Source: Flavobacterium fluviatile (GTDB lineage Bacteria; Bacteroidota; Bacteroidia; Flavobacteriales; Flavobacteriaceae). From it: a DNA stretch of 64,000 nucleotides. Position numbers and translations under genes: made by a program. Position 1 is the first letter of the stretch. Each line of letters starts with the position of its first letter. Below, one piece after another: positions 7,641 to 16,224 of the stretch. The stretch covers positions 1 to 64,000 of the forward strand of contig NZ_JAADZW010000012.1 in NCBI RefSeq assembly GCF_010645065.1. Reading direction: 5' to 3'. The notes beneath the pieces are model-generated. The model was given only the letters and a program-made list of their open reading frames with translations. It did not search any database and was not told the DNA's origin.

Positions 7641-10052
7641 TCAGAATTTATAACTGTACCCAAAGCGAATCACTTGTGTTTCATAATAATCTTTACTGGT
7701 ATAGCTGAATCCTTCGCCCTGTATTTCTTTCTTTATGACAAGGGTGTTAAAAATATCTGTGGCATTCAGGAATACTTCGCCTCTTCCTTTTTGTACCAGT
7801 TTTTTTAGACCCAGATCCGCAGAAAAACGAGAATCTATTTTTCCTTGTGGAATAATATCCGGTGCCAGATAAACCATAGAAACTTGTCCCGAAAGTGTTT
7901 TACTGAACAGAAAAGTATTGTTCCATTTTAAATTCCCCGAAGTTATTTCCTGAAGATCGCTATGATAGGTTGATGATACAGGATACAAATTGGTCACCGT
8001 AAAAGCATCTATCGTGTTTTTATAGAAATTCCCATTCAGATTAAAAGAATACCAGGAACTGAGTTCTTTTGCGTAAACCAGTTCTGCGCCAAAAGACGAA
8101 CTTTCCATAGCATTTTGAAAAACATTGTAAATAAGAGGGTTTCCGGGAACTGTTGTGGCAATTCGGGTAATAGCATCATTTATAACCCTGTAATAAAATG
8201 AACCTAAAAAATATCCTTTTTCAAAATCGGTTTTGTAGCCTGTTTCAAAAGCAGTTGTAAATTGAGGACGCAGGCCTGGGTTTCCTACCTTGATAATTTC
8301 GGCATCATCGTATTTCGGAAAGATTCGGATATCAACCTCATTTGGCCTGTCCACACGTCTGTTGTAAAAAGCGGTAATTTTATTGCTATCATCGATTTTA
8401 TAAGCCAGTTTTACACTCGGAAAAGGTTCTGTATAACTGTACCCGTTACTTTTATAAGTCGGATGATCAGGATTTATGTCGTATTTAAGATGAACGTATT
8501 CATAACGAAGGCCCAGTTCTGCTTCAATTTTTTCAGTTTCGTAAATATAGCTTCCATAAAGTGCCGGAATAATTTCTTTATAAGTAGCCCATCCTCCGGC
8601 ATCAGCATCGAGAAGCGAATTTTCTCCCGGAAAAAATTGCATATTCGTAGGGATTTCACGGTTTCTGAACTTTATTCCGGTCTCAAAACGGCCGTATTTC
8701 AGGGGCTGTACATAATCAAAGTCGAGGTCTATCACTTTCTCATTTGATAGCAGTTTAAAAGCATCGTGACCTGTAAAAGTGGGCATTATATTATCAAAGA
8801 AATATTTTTCATCTTCTCTGTGATAGGTGTAATTAATCCCTGCATTTAATTTGCGTCCTGCCTGACTGAATTTATGCTGATAAGAAGCACTGGCCATGAT
8901 AGTGGTTTTGAGTTCGTCTTCTAAAAACTGCCACAAACGCAAACGCTCCGAATAATCCTTGTTGAAGAAAGGCTGATCGCCATGGTCTATAATTTTTTCG
9001 CTCCCAAAAAGACCCGAAAAAGAAAAAGTATTCCGGTCGTCGTAATTCCAGTCGATTCCGCTTTTAATAGTGGTGAAGTGTGTATTTCTGTTTCGTTTGG
9101 TCTGTTGGTTGATTACCGTTCCATCATCGTAGGTACGGGTAACAAACTCATTTTTATTGAGTGTTTCCGTATAAAGGTAATCGGCTTGTAAATAGGTGTT
9201 GAGTTTGTTTTTTTTGTAATTTAACGAAAGACTTGGATTGATTTTGGGAGTCATCTGATATTGAGGCCTGATGTCAGGAAGATTTTCCTGGCGCTCCCAT
9301 AATGCCCCATAACCTGAGCCGATGCCTATTTTTCCGTTTAGCCCTTCCTGTTTATTTTTTTTATAAATGATGTTGATGATTCCTGCATTCCCGTTTGCAT
9401 CATATCTTGAAGATGGATTATTTATGATTTCAATTTTTTCAATTGCAGATGCCGGAATATTATCCAGTCCTGACTGGTTTCCAAATCCCGTTAGAGCAGT
9501 TTGTTTGCCATCAATCAAAACCATTACTTTATCATTTCCCCTAAGCAGGATTTTACCATTATTGATGGTAACGCCCGGAAGATTTTGCATAGACTGCAGC
9601 ACCGAACCGCCGCTTTGGGTAATATTATCAGCAATAGCAAATACTTTTTTGTCCATAATTACGGGATACTGTTTTGTTGTTCCGCTGACAATTACTTCTG
9701 ATAAAACATTGATATCCTCATCAATTTCGATATTTCCGAGGTCCAAATAATCAGAAAGTGTATCTATGAATAAGGTTTTCGATTTGGTTTTAAAACCGGT
9801 TGAGCTAATTTCTAAAATATGATTTCCCGAATTTACAGCTGCAATTGTAAACCGCCCATCATCACCGCTTACCGTACCAAAGAATATCTTTTGATCTTTT
9901 GGAGATTTCAAAACGATATTAGCATACGGAACAGCAATTTTAGAACTGCTGTCTTTTATGATTCCGGAAATGGTTACAATTTTTTTTTGAGCGACTGCCT
10001 GCACTATTGTTATCAGAAAAAAAGATAACAACAGAATAATTTTTGGTTTCAT
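7641..10052 (-). CDS. Outer-membrane beta-barrel protein, TonB-dependent receptor type
   Basis: The 803-residue protein has a signal peptide ending near VQAVAQ, then a carboxypeptidase-regulatory-like beta-sandwich (about residues 25-110). A plug domain follows (SGGSVLQSMQNLPGV, LLRGNDKVMVLIDG), then a long beta-barrel ending in the C-terminal aromatic GYSYKF. This is the receptor family without a SusD partner, whose members import siderophores, metals or peptides, or serve as signalling receptors. It lies 61 bp after a histidine-kinase gene and ahead of the lipid-modifying genes. Its expression is therefore probably controlled by that two-component system, or it works in the same envelope-stress response. 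No ligand can be deduced. Confidence 0.85.
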   Translation of the reverse strand: MKPKIILLLSFFLITIVQAVAQKKIVTISGIIKDSSSKIAVPYANIVLKSPKDQKIFFGTVSGDDGRFTIAAVNSGNHILEISSTGFKTKSKTLFIDTLSDYLDLGNIEIDEDINVLSEVIVSGTTKQYPVIMDKKVFAIADNITQSGGSVLQSMQNLPGVTINNGKILLRGNDKVMVLIDGKQTALTGFGNQSGLDNIPASAIEKIEIINNPSSRYDANGNAGIINIIYKKNKQEGLNGKIGIGSGYGALWERQENLPDIRPQYQMTPKINPSLSLNYKKNKLNTYLQADYLYTETLNKNEFVTRTYDDGTVINQQTKRNRNTHFTTIKSGIDWNYDDRNTFSFSGLFGSEKIIDHGDQPFFNKDYSERLRLWQFLEDELKTTIMASASYQHKFSQAGRKLNAGINYTYHREDEKYFFDNIMPTFTGHDAFKLLSNEKVIDLDFDYVQPLKYGRFETGIKFRNREIPTNMQFFPGENSLLDADAGGWATYKEIIPALYGSYIYETEKIEAELGLRYEYVHLKYDINPDHPTYKSNGYSYTEPFPSVKLAYKIDDSNKITAFYNRRVDRPNEVDIRIFPKYDDAEIIKVGNPGLRPQFTTAFETGYKTDFEKGYFLGSFYYRVINDAITRIATTVPGNPLIYNVFQNAMESSSFGAELVYAKELSSWYSFNLNGNFYKNTIDAFTVTNLYPVSSTYHSDLQEITSGNLKWNNTFLFSKTLSGQVSMVYLAPDIIPQGKIDSRFSADLGLKKLVQKGRGEVFLNATDIFNTLVIKKEIQGEGFSYTSKDYYETQVIRFGYSYKF

Positions 10053-10113
10053 TCGTACTATTTAAAAAAGAATAGTACAAAGCTCTGACCCGATTCTGTA
10101 GTAAGTCTGAATT

Positions 10114-11379
10114 TTAGAAGGTAAGCTCGAAAATATGCAGATTATTATTGAATGAATAGCGGATATCCCAATGGCTGATGTCACATATTTTTTTAATAAT
10201 AGCCAAACCAAGCCCATTGCCCTGTGAAGAAGGATTTACTTTTGAGAAACGATTAAAAATAGTCTGTTCTGTCAGCGGTATTTCAGGACCGGTGTTGATA
10301 AACTTTAGGGCACTATCTTCTGTTACAATCTCAATTACACCGTTTTTTACATTATGCCGAATAGCGTTCAGGAATAAGTTATTGAGTAACACTTCTGCCA
10401 AGGCTTTGTTTCCCTTGATACTTAAGGTATTGCTAAGGTTTGTAGTAATTGTTAAATTTTTTGGCTGAGCCTGTTCGGTAAAGAAGTCGAGATGTTTTTC
10501 AATATAGTCATTTAAAACAATAATTTCCTGTTCCGGATAAATTCCATTATCAATTTTAGAAAGCAGTAACAGGTTTTTGTTGAGCCTGTTGATTCTTGAA
10601 ACATCATTATTCAGAGATGTAACTAATTCAGATTGTTCTCTGGTTAAATCTAATTGCTGCAGCGTATCAATTTTGGTTTGGAATAAGGCCAAAGGAGTCT
10701 GGAGTTCATGAGCGGCATTTTCTACAAATTCCCTCTGACTTTTGTATATGGCTGTATTTTTTTCAATTAAGCGTTCCAGGCTTTTGTTTAGGCGGTAAAA
10801 TTCGTCTATATCGGTTGAAATAAAATGCGGCGGATTGTTTTTGTCAATTTCGAAATCCTGTATCTGACTGAGTGTATTGTAAAAAGGTTTCCAGATTGTG
10901 GCGGCTAATCGTTTTGAAATCCAGATGATTCCAGTTAACAAGATCATAATGATAAACAGAAACATGGCAGCAACACTAAAAACCATTCCTTCCATTTCGA
11001 CCAGATTTCGTTTTTCTATGTAAGTATATCTTTTTCCGTTGATGTCCACCGGAGCGTACAAAATCCGGAACGGTTCTTCTTCATTGGCTTCAGGTTCAAA
11101 CAGCATTTTGCCTACGATTGAGTCTTTTCTTACTCCCATGTCAGCAACAATTGTAATATTTTGGTTGTATTTATTCCATGCTGCGATATCATCGGCTGTA
11201 TAATTTTGATGGCTCTGCTTAATAAAATCACCTTTATGGAAGAGCAGTACTTCATCGGTTTCATAAATATAAAGCCATTGACAGATATAATAAAATACCG
11301 GAGCCGCTGTCATTAATATGATGACAGCATACATAAGAAAGCTGTTGGTGGTTTTATGAAGCAGTTTTTTATTATTCAT
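10114..11379 (-). CDS. Sensor histidine kinase
   Basis: The 421-residue membrane kinase has two transmembrane segments (about residues 14-36 and 130-155) enclosing a short periplasmic sensor. These are followed by a linker and a HisKA domain with the phospho-acceptor in AAHELQTPL (His224). The HATPase domain has an N-box in LLNNLFLNAIRHN and a G-box GNGLGLAI. The phospho-acceptor box has Q where most kinases have R, which is common in this subfamily. Its start overlaps the end of the response-regulator gene by 8 bp, so translation is likely coupled. Downstream genes suggest it senses an envelope condition; the signal is unknown. Confidence 0.9.
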   Translation of the reverse strand: MNNKKLLHKTTNSFLMYAVIILMTAAPVFYYICQWLYIYETDEVLLFHKGDFIKQSHQNYTADDIAAWNKYNQNITIVADMGVRKDSIVGKMLFEPEANEEEPFRILYAPVDINGKRYTYIEKRNLVEMEGMVFSVAAMFLFIIMILLTGIIWISKRLAATIWKPFYNTLSQIQDFEIDKNNPPHFISTDIDEFYRLNKSLERLIEKNTAIYKSQREFVENAAHELQTPLALFQTKIDTLQQLDLTREQSELVTSLNNDVSRINRLNKNLLLLSKIDNGIYPEQEIIVLNDYIEKHLDFFTEQAQPKNLTITTNLSNTLSIKGNKALAEVLLNNLFLNAIRHNVKNGVIEIVTEDSALKFINTGPEIPLTEQTIFNRFSKVNPSSQGNGLGLAIIKKICDISHWDIRYSFNNNLHIFELTF

Positions 11380-12049
11380 TTTCCCATTTATATCCTAAAC
11401 CATATATAGTTTTGATGTAATCTCCGCTGCCGGCTTGTGTTAGTTTCTTCTTGAGATTTTTGATATGTGCATATATAAAATCATGGTTGTCGAGCATATC
11501 GGCCATGTCGCCTGAAAGATGTTCTGCAATAGCTGATTTAGATAACACTTTATTTTCGTTGCCAATTAAAAAGAGCAGTAAATCCAGTTCTTTTTTAGTA
11601 AGATCCAGTTTTGTATCATTCACAGTTACGGTTTTTGAGAAAATTTCGACTACAATTTCATTAAAAACAATACTGTTGCTGCCTTTAAAGTTTTTCCGAC
11701 GTATAAGTGCCTGCATCCGAACCAGTAATTCAGCAAGGTGAAAAGGCTTGGTGAGGAAATCATCTGCCCCGAGATTAAAACCTTCCAAACGGGTTTCCAG
11801 GTTTTCTTTTGCCGAAATAATAATAACACCCTCTGTTTTGTTTTTTGATTTTAATTCTTTTAAGATATCAAAGCCATCTCCGTCAGGCAGCATAAGGTCT
11901 AATAATATGCAGTCATAATCGTAACTGTCAATTTTAGTGAGGGACAAATTATAGTTTTCGGCTGTTTCACACTGGATGCCGTTTGTTTTAAAGTACGCCT
12001 GAATACTTTGCGCAATTTCGCGCTCATCTTCTATTATTAAAATCTTCAT
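11372..12049 (-). CDS. OmpR/PhoB family response regulator
   Basis: The regulator has 225 residues when started at the ATG at 12049. That start gives MKILIIEDE directly, the canonical first strand of a receiver domain. The reading frame stays open to 12244 but that extension overlaps the monooxygenase gene and has no domain character, so it was discarded. The receiver domain has phospho-acceptor Asp51 (ILLDLMLP) and a KPFH lysine. The C-terminal winged helix ends in YIKTIYGLGYKWENE, the usual trans_reg_C hairpin. It is the first gene of the operon with the kinase, the beta-barrel protein, the LTA-synthase-like enzyme and the diacylglycerol kinase. Confidence 0.92.
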   Translation of the reverse strand: MKILIIEDEREIAQSIQAYFKTNGIQCETAENYNLSLTKIDSYDYDCILLDLMLPDGDGFDILKELKSKNKTEGVIIISAKENLETRLEGFNLGADDFLTKPFHLAELLVRMQALIRRKNFKGSNSIVFNEIVVEIFSKTVTVNDTKLDLTKKELDLLLFLIGNENKVLSKSAIAEHLSGDMADMLDNHDFIYAHIKNLKKKLTQAGSGDYIKTIYGLGYKWENE

Positions 12050-12119
12050 GTTGCAATTTACGAATGAATTTTGAAGAAAAACTGAATAAAAGCGATCTGT
12101 ATAACTGATTTTTTGTATT

Positions 12120-13568
12120 TTATTTTCCAAACCATCTTCTCGGCGCATCACTTTTATGGAGTACGATTTCAGAATGCAGGAATTGTGCGGCCTCTGCTGA
12201 ATCCTGTACTTTAACAGCACTGCGTTCCAGCATTTCTGATTCAAATTCTATTAGTGCACTTTTCCGTATTCCTGTTTTCCTCCAGTCAGATACTGGCCTG
12301 CATCCTTTAAAAATGCTTCGCGCTAATAAAAGAGCATCCAGCAAAGCCTGATTGGCACCTTGTCCTTTAAACGGACTCATTGGGTGTGCAGCATCTCCGA
12401 TCAGAGTGACAGGTCCTGATTTTTCCAGTAATTCGTTTTTAAGTAATTTGCGGTCATAAACAGGATAGCCGGAAATATAAATTTCACTGGTTGACGATAC
12501 AATTTGAGGAATAGGATCATGCCACCGGGTTCTCCGGCAGGCTTCTTCCTTTAATGCTTTAGGTCCTTTCGCGCTTAATGATTTTGCATCATCTTCAGAC
12601 ATAGGGAAGCTGAGCTGCCACATCACCGAATCTTTCGTATAGGGCATAATGTAGATTCGTTCGCTGCCGTTGGCGGTCTGAAATATTGTGGCAGAGTCCA
12701 GTAAAGGGCTATTAAGGTGTTCGGTAAGACTTAATGGACATATACCTAATATCACAATACAGCCCAGATAACGCAAAGGGGTAATGTCTTCGCCAATCAG
12801 TAATTTTCGTACAGAACTCCGGATACCATCGGCTCCCACTAAAAGATCTGCTTTTGCGTTCCTGATCTTTCCATCGACTTCAAAACTGAGCTCGACTCCT
12901 TCACCTTCAGATTGCCTGAAATCTATTAACTGATGGCCCCAGCGTATCCGATCATTTCCTCCGAGCTGATCCAGCAAAGCTAATCGTAAAGACTGCCTTG
13001 CAATATGTACATTTGTACGTTTGGAAGACGTTTTTATCTCTGACTGGATCCATTTTCTGGTTCCCCATTCTGCAATTACTTTTCCCTCAGGAGTATGAAC
13101 CAGATGCCTGGTAGAAATTACACCCTCTTTTAAAGATAAAATGCCCAATCCCTGAATTGCTTTGCTGGCTTGTTGTAGAGTGAGGCCATAGCCCTGAGAA
13201 CGTGCATTAAAGTCTTTATCACGTTCGTAAAGTGTAAACGGAATTCCACGATGCAAACAGGCAACCGCAAGGGCCATTCCGCCTATTCCGCCACCAATGA
13301 TAGCAATGTGTGGCAATTCTGTATCTGCTACAGGAGGGATGGCAGAAGCGAGTAAACCGGATCCGGAACATTTCGGGCATGAATATGGATTTCCTTTAGG
13401 TGGAAGCGGAGCTGTACCTTTGCCTTGCATTTTTTCAAATTCATCCAATGCGATCTGGTAAAGAAGCCGTACTTTTTTGCTTATCCTTCGATTTTTTTTA
13501 CCGCGACCCCGACATTCCTGACAGACAGTCCAGTTTAATACTTCATTATCCACTTTTGGTATTTCCAC
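12120..13568 (-). CDS. FAD-dependent monooxygenase with N-terminal CxxCxGxG zinc-finger-like segment
   Basis: The 482-residue cytoplasmic protein has two parts. Residues 1-75 carry CQECRGRG (Cys16/Cys19) and CPKCSGSG (Cys64/Cys67), the repeat seen in the zinc-binding domain of DnaJ. From about residue 85 it is a class A flavoprotein hydroxylase: an IIGGGIGGMAL dinucleotide motif, LLVGADGIRSSVR in the middle, and GDAAHPMSPFKGQGANQAL as the flavin-binding GD motif. Relatives hydroxylate aromatic rings, tetracyclines or other small molecules; the substrate here is open. The zinc-finger-like start is not part of the usual enzyme and may bind metal or a partner. The gene is probably monocistronic. 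Its last 84 bp also occur near the tRNA at 3401-3484. Confidence 0.82.
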   Translation of the reverse strand: MEIPKVDNEVLNWTVCQECRGRGKKNRRISKKVRLLYQIALDEFEKMQGKGTAPLPPKGNPYSCPKCSGSGLLASAIPPVADTELPHIAIIGGGIGGMALAVACLHRGIPFTLYERDKDFNARSQGYGLTLQQASKAIQGLGILSLKEGVISTRHLVHTPEGKVIAEWGTRKWIQSEIKTSSKRTNVHIARQSLRLALLDQLGGNDRIRWGHQLIDFRQSEGEGVELSFEVDGKIRNAKADLLVGADGIRSSVRKLLIGEDITPLRYLGCIVILGICPLSLTEHLNSPLLDSATIFQTANGSERIYIMPYTKDSVMWQLSFPMSEDDAKSLSAKGPKALKEEACRRTRWHDPIPQIVSSTSEIYISGYPVYDRKLLKNELLEKSGPVTLIGDAAHPMSPFKGQGANQALLDALLLARSIFKGCRPVSDWRKTGIRKSALIEFESEMLERSAVKVQDSAEAAQFLHSEIVLHKSDAPRRWFGK

Positions 13569-13593
13569 TTTTTGAATTGATTTTCACAGGCTG

Positions 13594-13601
13594 CAAAGTT
13601 A
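13594..13601 (-). promoter_or_regulatory. Candidate -7 box for the monooxygenase gene
   Basis: On the minus strand this reads TAACTTTG, an exact fit to the Bacteroidota TAnnTTTG -7 element, about 25 bp before the ATG at 13568. No clear TTG -33 box was found at the expected distance. Confidence 0.35.
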
Positions 13602-13656
13602 CGATAAAAGCGAAGGATATGTAATAAATAGAATTGTATAAGAAATTTAACTGTAA

Positions 13657-13845
13657 CCCGTTGGGTGAAATTATTCCTTTTCCAATTCTAACGCATCAGG
13701 TTGATATAAATGTGCTTTAATCTGTGTAAATCTGCGTGAAAAATTAATACGCAAAAGTATTTCACGCAGATTTTAAAGGATTTTCGCAGATCAAATTAGA
13801 TTTAATGCTTGAATGAAGCTATTTTGTTCAATTTTACCCAACGAG
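13657..13845. mobile_element. MITE-like nested inverted-repeat element with flanking direct repeat
   Basis: A 189-bp non-coding element begins CCCGTTGGGTGAAATT and ends AATTTTACCCAACGAG, terminal inverted repeats agreeing at 14 of 16 positions. It is flanked on both sides by the direct repeat TTAACTGTAA (13647-13656 and 13846-13855), as expected for a target-site duplication. Inside is a perfect 14-bp inverted repeat (13728-13741 and 13760-13773, core CTGCGTGAA). It carries no gene and would have been moved by a transposase elsewhere. A second element with similar ends lies beyond the other side of the transketolase gene. Confidence 0.65.
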
Positions 13846-13864
13846 TTAACTGTAATAAAAATTT

Positions 13865-13890
13865 AAAGCCTGCTATTAAAAACAGGCTTT
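13865..13890 (-). terminator. Terminator of the transketolase gene
   Basis: AAAGCCTG and CAGGCTTT form an 8-bp stem about 45 bp past the transketolase stop. On the minus strand it is followed by AAATTTTTATT. Confidence 0.65.
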
Positions 13891-13936
13891 TAAAATGATG
13901 TAAAAAAGAAGAGTGTTTTATTTATTAATGTTCAGA

Positions 13937-15976
13937 TTATTGATTTTCTTCTAAATATTTAATGATTTCTGCGCATGCATTTTTACTGGTAAAACCAAAT
14001 TTTTCATCAAGAATTGAGGCAGGAGCTGAGTAACCAAAATGATCCAGTCCGAAAACTTTTCCGCGGCTTCCGGCAAGATTTTCCAGGTTAACAGGAAGCC
14101 CTGCTGTCAAACCGAAAACCAATGCGTTTGCCGGAATAACGCTTTCCTGATATTCCTTTGGCTGCGACCTGAAAAGACCTTCAGAAATTATAGAAGCTAC
14201 GTTTATTTTTATTTTAATACTGCTTTCCAGTTCAGCTGCAGCTTCAATAAGTGTAGCTACTTCAGATCCATTGGCGATTAAGGTTATATCTGGATTTTCA
14301 ACAGCTTTAACAAGATAGCCGCCTTTTTTCGCGTTAGAGGCATCTTCAAATCTTGAATTTCCTGAAGCTGGAATGTCTGCAATGTTTTGTCTGGAAAGAA
14401 TTAATCCGGTTGGTGTTTTTTTGTTTTCCAACGCCATCTGCCATGCTACAGAGGTTTCAGTGGCATCTGCAGGTCTCAGGGCTAATAAACTTTGATCGCC
14501 GGAGTGGTTTTTGATTTTTTCCAATAATCGAATCTGGGCTTCCTGTTCAATTGGCTGATGTGTTGGCCCGTCTTCGCCTACGCGAAAGGAATCGTGTGTC
14601 CAGACATATTTAACCGGCAGTTCCTGAATTGCTGCGAGACGAATGGCAGGTTTCATATAATCAGAAAATACAAAAAAGGTAGCTACAACCGGAATAACTC
14701 CTCCGTGAATGGCGATTCCGTTTGCAATGGCAGCCATAGTAAGTTCTGCGACTCCAGCCTGAAGAAATCCACCGCTAAAATCATCTTTTTTAAGAACTGA
14801 TGATTTTTTTAAGAAACCGTCTGTTTTGTCACTATTGGATAAATCAGCAGATGAGACAATCATATTTTCTACGTTTTCTGCCAGATATCCCAAAACGGCT
14901 GCCGATGCATCACGTGTAGCTGAATTGGCTTTTTGCACTATCGAACTGAAATCGAGTTCCGGCAGATCACCATTAAAAAACTGCCGGATTTTTTTTGCCA
15001 GTTCAGGATTTTGCTTTTGCCAGTCAGCAATTTTTGCTTTTCTCTCTGCTGCTTCTGCTGTTTTTGTTGCTAAAACATTTTTGTAATGCGCAGCAACTTC
15101 TTCGTAAACAGCAAATGAGTCATCTGGGTTTGCTCCTAAATTGAGTAATGTTGATTTAAAACATGCTTTGGTTCCTCCAATTGGTTTTCCGTGCAGCTCG
15201 CATTGCCCTTCGTACATTGCTCCATCGGCAGTTACGCATCCTTTGCCCATAATGGTCCTTCCGATAATTAGTGTCGGTCTTTCCAATTCTGCATGGGCAG
15301 CATTAAGTGCAGAACGAATGTGAGTATGGCTATGACCATCAATAGTAATTACTTTCCATCCCCAGGATTCGTATTTCATAGCAGTATCTTCGGTAGTTAC
15401 TTCATCGGTCATTGAGGATAGCTGCACATCATTTGAATCATAAAACATGATAAAATTATTTAGTCCCAAATGTCCGGCAATACGGCCTGCACCCTGAGAG
15501 ATTTCTTCCTGAATGCCTCCGTCTGTGATGAATCCGTAAATTTTATGATCGAATAAATTATCAAATCTGGCCGACAGAAACTTTGCTGCAATGGCGGCAC
15601 CCACACCCATTACATGTCCTTGTCCTAAAGGGCCTGATGTATTTTCGACACCTCTTTTTACATCAATTTCAGGATGTCCCGGCGTAACAGAACCCCATTG
15701 CCTGAAATTTTCCAGATCTGTCTTTTCATAATTCCCAAGCAAATGATACTGCGCATACATTAAAGCCGAAAGATGTCCTGCATCCATAAAAAACCGATCC
15801 CTGAAAATCCATTGCATGTCCGTTGGATCATATTTTATATATTCGGTATAAAGAATATGCATAAAATCGGCTCCTCCCATAGATCCGCCGGGATGGCCTG
15901 AATTTGCTTTTTCTACCATTGAAATGGCTAATGCTCTAATATTATCTGCTGATAAGTGGTCTATTGTTTTGTTCAT
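13937..15976 (-). CDS. tkt: Transketolase
   Basis: This 679-residue enzyme transfers two-carbon units between pentose and hexose phosphates in the pentose phosphate pathway, using thiamine diphosphate. The start at 15976 gives MNKTIDHLSADNIRALAISMVE, the normal N-terminus. An in-frame start at 16093 would add 39 hydrophobic residues that overlap a repeat element, so it was rejected. Visible are the substrate/cofactor histidine in NSGHPGGSMGG, GPLGQGHVMGVG, the diphosphate-binding ITDGGIQEE with downstream ND, and the pyrimidine-side domain with HDSFRVGEDGPTHQP. The length matches the full single-chain enzyme. It is cytoplasmic and monocistronic, with repeat elements on both sides. It would serve xylose use, but nothing in the sequence shows that the LacI protein controls it. 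Confidence 0.93.
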   Translation of the reverse strand: MNKTIDHLSADNIRALAISMVEKANSGHPGGSMGGADFMHILYTEYIKYDPTDMQWIFRDRFFMDAGHLSALMYAQYHLLGNYEKTDLENFRQWGSVTPGHPEIDVKRGVENTSGPLGQGHVMGVGAAIAAKFLSARFDNLFDHKIYGFITDGGIQEEISQGAGRIAGHLGLNNFIMFYDSNDVQLSSMTDEVTTEDTAMKYESWGWKVITIDGHSHTHIRSALNAAHAELERPTLIIGRTIMGKGCVTADGAMYEGQCELHGKPIGGTKACFKSTLLNLGANPDDSFAVYEEVAAHYKNVLATKTAEAAERKAKIADWQKQNPELAKKIRQFFNGDLPELDFSSIVQKANSATRDASAAVLGYLAENVENMIVSSADLSNSDKTDGFLKKSSVLKKDDFSGGFLQAGVAELTMAAIANGIAIHGGVIPVVATFFVFSDYMKPAIRLAAIQELPVKYVWTHDSFRVGEDGPTHQPIEQEAQIRLLEKIKNHSGDQSLLALRPADATETSVAWQMALENKKTPTGLILSRQNIADIPASGNSRFEDASNAKKGGYLVKAVENPDITLIANGSEVATLIEAAAELESSIKIKINVASIISEGLFRSQPKEYQESVIPANALVFGLTAGLPVNLENLAGSRGKVFGLDHFGYSAPASILDEKFGFTSKNACAEIIKYLEENQ

Positions 15977-16029
15977 ATTTGTGTTAATTAATGTAATCTT
16001 GAGTTTATTGATGAAGCTGAATATTTTTA

Positions 16030-16213
16030 ACCAGTAGGGTGTAATTATTAAAAACGTCAGTTCGAGTGTTTTTTGTGTAGAGAAACGGAACAAAAAATAT
16101 ATCGGGAACCATTTTAATGATAACTTTTCTGTTCCCGATACAATTCCGATGAAAAATCGGGATCACTCGAACTGATTAAAATTATCATCTAAAACTAATT
16201 GCACCCAACCGAT
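16030..16213. mobile_element. Second MITE-like nested inverted-repeat element
   Basis: The ends GGGTGTAATTA (16037-16047) and TAATTGCACCC (16196-16206) form an outer inverted repeat with one mismatch and resemble the GTTGGGTG..AATT ends of the element at 13657. Nested inside are CAGTTCGAGTG / CACTCGAACTG (16058-16068 / 16164-16174, perfect) and TATCGGGAAC / GTTCCCGATA (16100-16109 / 16131-16140, perfect). An 8-bp AT-rich direct repeat TATTTTTA flanks it (16022-16029 and 16214-16221), which may be a target duplication or chance. It sits about 55 bp before the transketolase start. Confidence 0.5.
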
Positions 16214-16224
16214 TATTTTTATTA

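Noticed and set aside
12050..12244. N-terminal extension of the response regulator reading frame
   Set aside because: It overlaps the end of the monooxygenase gene and has no domain features; the ATG at 12049 gives the canonical receiver start.
15977..16093. 39-residue N-terminal extension of transketolase
   Set aside because: The stretch is hydrophobic and runs into the repeat element, whereas the start at 15976 gives the normal transketolase N-terminus.
16206..16215. CAACCGATTA close to the xylan operator ten-mer, upstream of transketolase
   Set aside because: It lies in the right terminal repeat of the MITE-like element and is explained by that repeat; its final TTG is missing.
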